Assembly: GCA_950295325.1 (NCBI GenBank)
Contig: OX485807.1
Span: 15,961,001-16,025,000 of the forward strand
Origin: Polytrichum commune
Taxonomy: Eukaryota; Streptophyta; Polytrichopsida; Polytrichales; Polytrichaceae
Length of the DNA stretch: 64,000 bases
Direction of reading: 5' to 3'
The position numbers were made by a program, and so were the translations under genes. Position 1 is the first letter of the stretch, and each line of letters starts with the position of its first letter. Under the pieces are notes generated by a model. The model had not been told where the DNA came from, ran no database searches, and saw nothing but the letters and a program-made list of their open reading frames with translations. This document shows positions 58,701-64,000 of the stretch, piece by piece.

Positions 58701-61700
58701 TTTCCTTGGTGAGTGGCAGAGAATAGAGGAGAATATGTCCTGTGTTTGTTGCGGCTATTAGCAATGACCTCCCAAAAAAAGCTGCGACATGTGTCACGCC
58801 CCGTGGCTTTGTTTCACAAATAATTGATGGCCTGTCAGGTGACCAAAAAATCGTCTGAAAGAGTCAAAGACACTATGACACGAAACTGCTTCAACAAGAA
58901 ATGGCCTGTGGGAATTTCTCTTTAAACATACAGGGGATGGATAAGAAACATTTTCGAACAAATCAGGACATGTCCTAATTTGTGAGGCTTCTATAGAATC
59001 AAAGTGACTAAAGTTTCTACTTCCTCCCGACATTGAACAGATTTGCGTGGAAACTAAGTGGACATAACCAGAGAGTAAGAGAATATGTAATACTAGTGAT
59101 AGACAATCTCAAAACAAAGGCAACTAGGTTCTGCTCACCATTCTAATGTGAATTTATCGCAGGATACCTTTCCACTGAGCAATCTGAGCATTCATATAAT
59201 TTTTCTAGCATTACATTGTGAACATTCATTTGAGAAGACAATTTATATAACCTAATTCATGAGGAAGATTCTGGATAAAAAGAGCTTACTGGTGAAGATT
59301 AACAGCAAGGCTAGTTCCAGCCCGTTCACTAACATCAAGGCTGATATATTCTTTTCCAACTTCTCCAGAGAACTCAGGATTTGAAAACATTTCTGATAAA
59401 ACTTGACGAGATGCAACCTTCTTGTAAGTATCTAACACCCGGAGTGGTGTGTTCGGACCACACACATACATGCACAGTTGGCTTGAGTCATACAAAATTG
59501 AGGTATAGTAGGAACCCATGAGCGCTTGACTACGAGCATAGCCATAAAAGTCGTCCATAAACCAAGAGTAGATAAACCCATCCACATCTGCCGATGTCAA
59601 ATGTATTGAATCATGTGACCATGCCATAGTGGAAATTGAAGCCTTATGACCCTGCATATTGGATCATGATACAAATCAGTTGATCCTGGAAAATGAATGG
59701 GAGAAGAGGAAGAATGAATATTATTGTGACCTCACTGAGCAACGAAACATGAGCGCTTCATCTTGGTTTCTTAGTGCAGACCAACATACAAGATTTTTCT
59801 CTAAAGTTAACCATTGAATTCAACAGTTTTACATAGGAAAGCTTGTACGACCTTCAATACTGTCAAGTATTTCCATGTGAAGCAGCAAAAAATGATGATA
59901 TTCTTGTCTGTGGCCACACTTGCCAAGTGGCCACTTGGACTAAATCTGACGTGACGAACACCAAGGACAGCTATTTCCTCCAACAACACCTGCCTGCAGA
60001 TAAGCATATCATCACAAACTGTGTCAGTGCTTCAATATGTGTTATCAGAAAGTTAAAGCTATATAATTTTAATTAGACGAGTCACTGCTCTGCACATTCT
60101 TTCTCAGAATGCTATACTTGGCTCTGACGCTAACCATGCATTGAAGAAAGTGCAGACGAAATTTTCTTCCCTGTCATGAGAATTAATGTGCATAGCAAGC
60201 ACAAAGATGTCAATAACCAATAACAGACCTTTATAATCAATTTGGGTTGAAAGGATGAATACTCAATGGCAAAATAGAAGCTCTTAGTTACAAGAAGTTG
60301 AGACCAATATGTGAGATGGTATTGCACAATGAAGATGCAAGAAGGACCATACGTGTCTGCCATCAGTCGATACACTCTTATTGATTGGGGGAAAGCCACA
60401 ATGAGTTGAAAGCAGCATATTGCCACAGAAACTGGTGTCGTGTCATACCTGCACCACATTCCATAGGCAGCAGAGCTTTCTTCAACTTGGGAGAATTTTT
60501 GAAGGAAAATGGTGACATTCTTAAAATACTATTCTGATATAGTTCTTGATTGCAAAAAATGTCGGCATCACTGCAGCAGAACATCTGGAAACTACATTTC
60601 AGAGTAACTACAATTGCCTCTATGGTACTCAGTTTCTTTCTACAGCTCAAATAAGATGTTGCAACCCAAAAAGCAAATAAGGTAGGAACTTCACAACAAT
60701 ATTCATGAAGAATCTAGATCAGACGACTGTTGAATCTAAAAGACTTTCAGGGGCCAAGTTTTGTATGTGAAGTAAATGTTTGATGATACTCTGTACGAGT
60801 GGTGGGAATCATTAAGGGAGACCTTTAATTGACAATGGAGTTTGAGTAGGTTGAGGAATATGCCCACCTCCACGATTTTTCACAGGTAAGTCGAACATAG
60901 CTCCAGAGACGCACATAATTGTCACTGCCACAACTCACAATAAGCATGCGCTGCAGGCACAAATCCATATCCATTACAGCACCTAATGTAAACACTGGTC
61001 AACCAACCCTTGCCCCAGCATGTCATTCTCAGTCTAGGATGATCTTCAGCTCCAACTATTGAAAGTACAGCTTCAAAGTTATGTTTCTAAGTCAGGAATA
61101 CCTGACAACCCTGGCTTTCCAATTTCACTGCCAACAATAGGCTCATCACTTGCATCCATATTTAGTCGAACCACATTTTCTCCCTGCACACACCTCTCAC
61201 GTCATAGAACAACTACGAAGTGTATATTTCAAGTCAAAACCCTAATTTTCAACGAATAACATTTCCTTGGATGAACATGGTTGGGCCCAACGTCTAACTT
61301 TGTTCAGAGAAAATTTAAAGTCGAACATCATCACACTAAAAGTCGGACATCATCACACTGGAAGGAAGTACTTTACGAAGCAAGAAAGACCATTAAAGCC
61401 TTGACCAATGGAAAGTTGGTAAACTATTACATTAAGCTGTTAAAAATATTAGTGTTCAGCTGTTGAATTCACTGACCTCCTGAAGACCTACATAGAAAGT
61501 AATGATGGCTTCAAAAACCAGGAAGTTAAGTTACATAGCTGCGATGGTTACCTCGACAAAGAAAACCACGCTCCCTGCTTTATGTGCCACCAGTATAGTT
61601 GTAATAGGTGCAAAGCCACTGCAAATACATGACCCAGATATTCATGAGGTCATATGCTCCTGCACTTGTCTTCCTTACAGTTGCTTTTAGCACTCTTCAA

Positions 61701-64000
61701 ATGATAATAAGACACACGTGATTTCCTCACATCAAAGTGTAATGGAAAGACATCTACTGAAGAAAATTTGGATCCAACACCAAAGGCCGTTGAGGAGCTT
61801 AGAGATTACAAGAACTGTAGAACACGTACGATTTACAAATAACTACCGTTCACAGCACCAATTATGCTACTTAGCTTGACTCACTCCACTTCTGAGGGAT
61901 TGTTTTATTTTAATGTAAATGCTACTTTGGTGACACTTCACACACTTATTAATCCAATCAGGGCGCCACATCTTTGCACCCTCCCAAAAATCTCACTCTG
62001 GGTTGCTCACACTAAAGTTTCAGTGACTAAGTCCATATTTGGTGTGTTTTTGCTGACTCTGCTCCAGATTTTATCTGACTTTGACAATCTGTCACTGGGG
62101 GTGGAAAAGACGAGTTGCATATATGCATGTAAAGTGCCTCTTAATTGTGCACCTTGCCATTTGGATCCCAGCGACCTCAACATATGGATCCGCAGCCTTC
62201 TCCTACACAAATCAACAATGATAATTTTAGTGAGTCAGTCAATACTAGATGGCACAAACACTACTAAGTGACAGGAAAAGTCCACTCACAAAGTGTGTTC
62301 CATGCAGTGAAACGATCCCTCACCAGCACTTTCAGCTTGACAAACTCGAAGCCTGTGAATCGAGTGATAGTGCCTTCTGCTCCAGCTGCAATGAATCCTT
62401 GAGACGTCGAAGCTAAAGTGAAACACCTCCCAGTCTTATGCAGCCTCTATCAAAATGTTAATGGAAAGAAACACCTCAACATGTCTTCTACCACAAGATG
62501 TCTTTGGGAAATGTGCCTCAGTTTATCAGAACAAATTTGCAAACACCTAGGACAAGCTATGCTTCAGAAACCTTATGGTGTAAGTGAAAACACTCCAGTA
62601 CAACCGCTCAGTATGTCACTCCTATTAATAAAAATCTAAAAGCGTCATTAGGAATGCATAACAGTCTATTTGGGTATAACAGCACATACAAGTTGAACTG
62701 TCCCCTCCCTCACAATGAAGATCACATCATCCAGAGTCGCAACTGCAATGTTGTTATCAATGAGCCAAATATGGTCCGAGAATGTAACATTTTCACCTTC
62801 ATCCCCATGCAACCCCTCCACTACAAAATCTTTTTTTGCACCAACTTTCCTACTCCACAACTTGAAATGTGTTGGACCTGAGAAAGAACATGGATCTTCT
62901 ATAACATGTTTGTTTTTTAAATTTGATCGAACTATAAACTTCAGAGGTTTTGACCATATTGAGAAATTTTCGAAGCATCCCGATATTGGACTGCACAGAA
63001 AAACCCTTCAATGAAGACACAAGCACACCTTCACGTGACTTTTATGTTGACAAATGGAAATTGTTCTTTGAATAGGTGATGCATACCACTAGTTGCAAAC
63101 TCCTCATCATCTTTGGGATTAACTGTTATTCGAGTCACTGAATGTACAAACTGTGTGCTGAATATCTCCTGCAGATGATACCATGGACTTCATTAATAGC
63201 TTATTGTCTGCGCCATTGGAGATTGACTGTTCAGAGAAAACCATCCCTAAAAAGCCAGCAATGTAGATGACTGGAGACGGCCCTAAACAGAATGGCAAAA
63301 CTGTGACGACAACATGCCAACTTCAAGTATGACGACAGATATTCCTACCTCAGAATGTTTAATATCCCAGCAACAGATTAATGATCCTCCACCACTTTGA
63401 TTTGACGCAGTCATCAAGAATTGCTCGCCTTTGGAAAAGGCACAAGTCTCAATATCTGCAGCATACTGCTCCAGCCTTAACTTGCAGCTTAGTAGTTCGA
63501 ACATAGGTATAGGAAACTTTCAACCTGATTGACAAGTACTGCAAATGCACATAGTGCTTTCATAACACATGCCCCAGAAATGCAACAAAGAGAGGATTCT
63601 TAATGCATATGTCTGTGTCAAATATTTCGACAAAGCGTTTGCTTTAATAAGTGATTAAAAAATAATTTGCTACTCAAAAGTAAAGAAGGTCAATTTCCCT
63701 AAGGTAACCCACTCTTGTGTTGATATTATTCAGACTCTATGATTCTGTCAGACTTTATGATATTTTCCTGTTCTGGATTGCGGTTATGTGATGGTTTACA
63801 CACACCTGTATTGACTCTGGATACAAAAGTGCCAACCTTCCTGCCGATTCGCATATCAAAAACCGAAACCTGCAGCATTCAATGTATAGTATACTTACAT
63901 GATGTGCAAAGTCGTCTTACATTTGAAGAAGTGGCAGGCGGAACTGACACTCTTGGCCAGGAAATTTTGAAAACTCAAGATCAGGGCTTGCAAGATGTTT
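52787..64000 (-). CDS. CFAP57: CFAP57-like WD40 and coiled-coil ciliary protein, 5' end outside the window
   Basis: Twenty-five minus-strand exons join in phase: 63921-64000, 63806-63869, 63349-63480, 63087-63168, 62686-62877, 62324-62412, 62153-62199, 61552-61618, 61102-61183, 60868-60982, 60353-60448, 59852-59993, 59290-59651, 59168-59183, 58665-58854, 58266-58492, 57759-58013, 57221-57430, 56924-56980, 56615-56830, 56296-56454, 56120-56197, 55645-55928, 54903-55074, 52787-53335. About 1,320 residues are in the window. The first half is beta-propeller sequence (SGPTHFKLW, SCGSDNYVRLW, VRHVRFSPSGHLASVATD, GHKASISTMAWSHDSIHLTSADVDGFIYSW); from about residue 640 it is charged coiled coil. This layout fits CFAP57, which helps place a subset of inner dynein arms on the axoneme. 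CFAP43/44-type proteins share similar propellers, so the paralogue call is less certain than the class. The 63806-63869 exon is open in two frames; I chose the one consistent with both neighbours. Confidence 0.8.
53336..54902 (-). other. Last intron of the CFAP57-like gene, 1.57 kb, repeat-filled
   Basis: Contains a family R copy (54150-54420), a G-run at about 53873-53883 and an A-run followed by a G-rich run at 54848-54876 close to the splice donor. The borders are GT after CTTCAG (54903) and AG before GGATCAGTG (53335). Confidence 0.75.
54150..54420 (+). repeat. Dispersed repeat family R, copy in the CFAP57-like intron
   Basis: TGTACACCTATATTTTGAGTGGTATATGGTAAGGCTTG and GATTATGTGCTCAACATAAAGACACCATTCTAGG match the La intron 4 copy closely. 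Confidence 0.82.
56924..56980 (-). other. 57-bp in-frame exon candidate in the coiled-coil part
   Basis: GT-AG bordered and exactly 19 codons (VHIDERFWTCGLSLLLQIQ), phase 0 on both sides, so the protein reads through with or without it. Its hydrophobic, Cys/Trp-bearing sequence is unlike the flanking coil. Confidence 0.4.
59168..59183 (-). other. 16-nt microexon candidate of the CFAP57-like gene
   Basis: Without it the exons at 59290-59651 and 58665-58854 join out of frame. ATTGCTCAGTGGAAAG, preceded by AG and followed by GTATCC, restores the frame and adds QLLSGK. Confidence 0.6.

Noticed and set aside
60449-60570. Open minus-strand segment with splice-like borders, read at first as an exon of the CFAP57-like gene
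   Set aside because: Using it leaves the next exon without room for an intron. Joining 60868-60982 directly to 60353-60448 keeps phase and gives normal propeller sequence.

Overview
The window is nuclear DNA of a land plant. It is AT-rich, with spliced GT-AG genes, a nuclear La protein gene, an AP2-type DNA-binding protein and many plant-style DNA transposons. Two genes point to a plant that still makes swimming sperm (bryophyte, lycophyte, fern, or a cycad/Ginkgo-type lineage): a complete CFAP20/BUG22-like gene at 11.3-12.9 kb and a long CFAP57-like WD40/coiled-coil gene at 52.8-64.0 kb. I cannot name the species from sequence alone.

Positions 1-11.2 kb are gene-poor. They hold miniature inverted-repeat elements, an array of about 330-bp tandem repeats, a pogo-like deletion derivative with TA target duplication (4101-4772), a 139-bp CACTA-type element with a CTA duplication (7710-7848), and scattered copies of one dispersed repeat. 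The CFAP20-like gene (minus strand, four exons, all phases consistent) follows. A single-exon AP2-domain ORF lies at 16.0-17.2 kb (minus).

Positions 17.2-45 kb are mainly transposon-derived. A 5.7-kb PIF/Harbinger element (26642-32335, TAA duplication) carries a decayed transposase and a trihelix/Myb-like second ORF. It directly abuts a fold-back composite of a second Harbinger-type family (32339-33424). A 930-bp hAT element with a perfect 8-bp duplication (38111-39040) keeps only the C-terminal dimerisation domain as an open reading frame. At least eight elements of a TA-flanked miniature family share an end whose inverted repeat is itself almost palindromic; two of these carry other elements inserted inside them.

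Positions 45.8-51.7 kb hold a ten-exon La gene on the plus strand. Its predicted second RRM has a seven-unit decapeptide expansion between strand 1 and helix 1. It converges on the CFAP57-like gene, whose stop codon lies about 1.07 kb beyond the La stop and whose 5' end lies outside the window. I resolved 25 exons of that gene, including a likely 16-nt microexon. Introns of both genes contain copies of the dispersed repeats found elsewhere in the window.

No CRISPR array, rRNA or functional tRNA gene was seen. Apart from the transposon content, nothing points to a wholly new multi-gene system. The least expected items are the La insertion, the orphan hAT dimerisation ORF, the palindromic-ended miniature family and the fold-back Harbinger composite.
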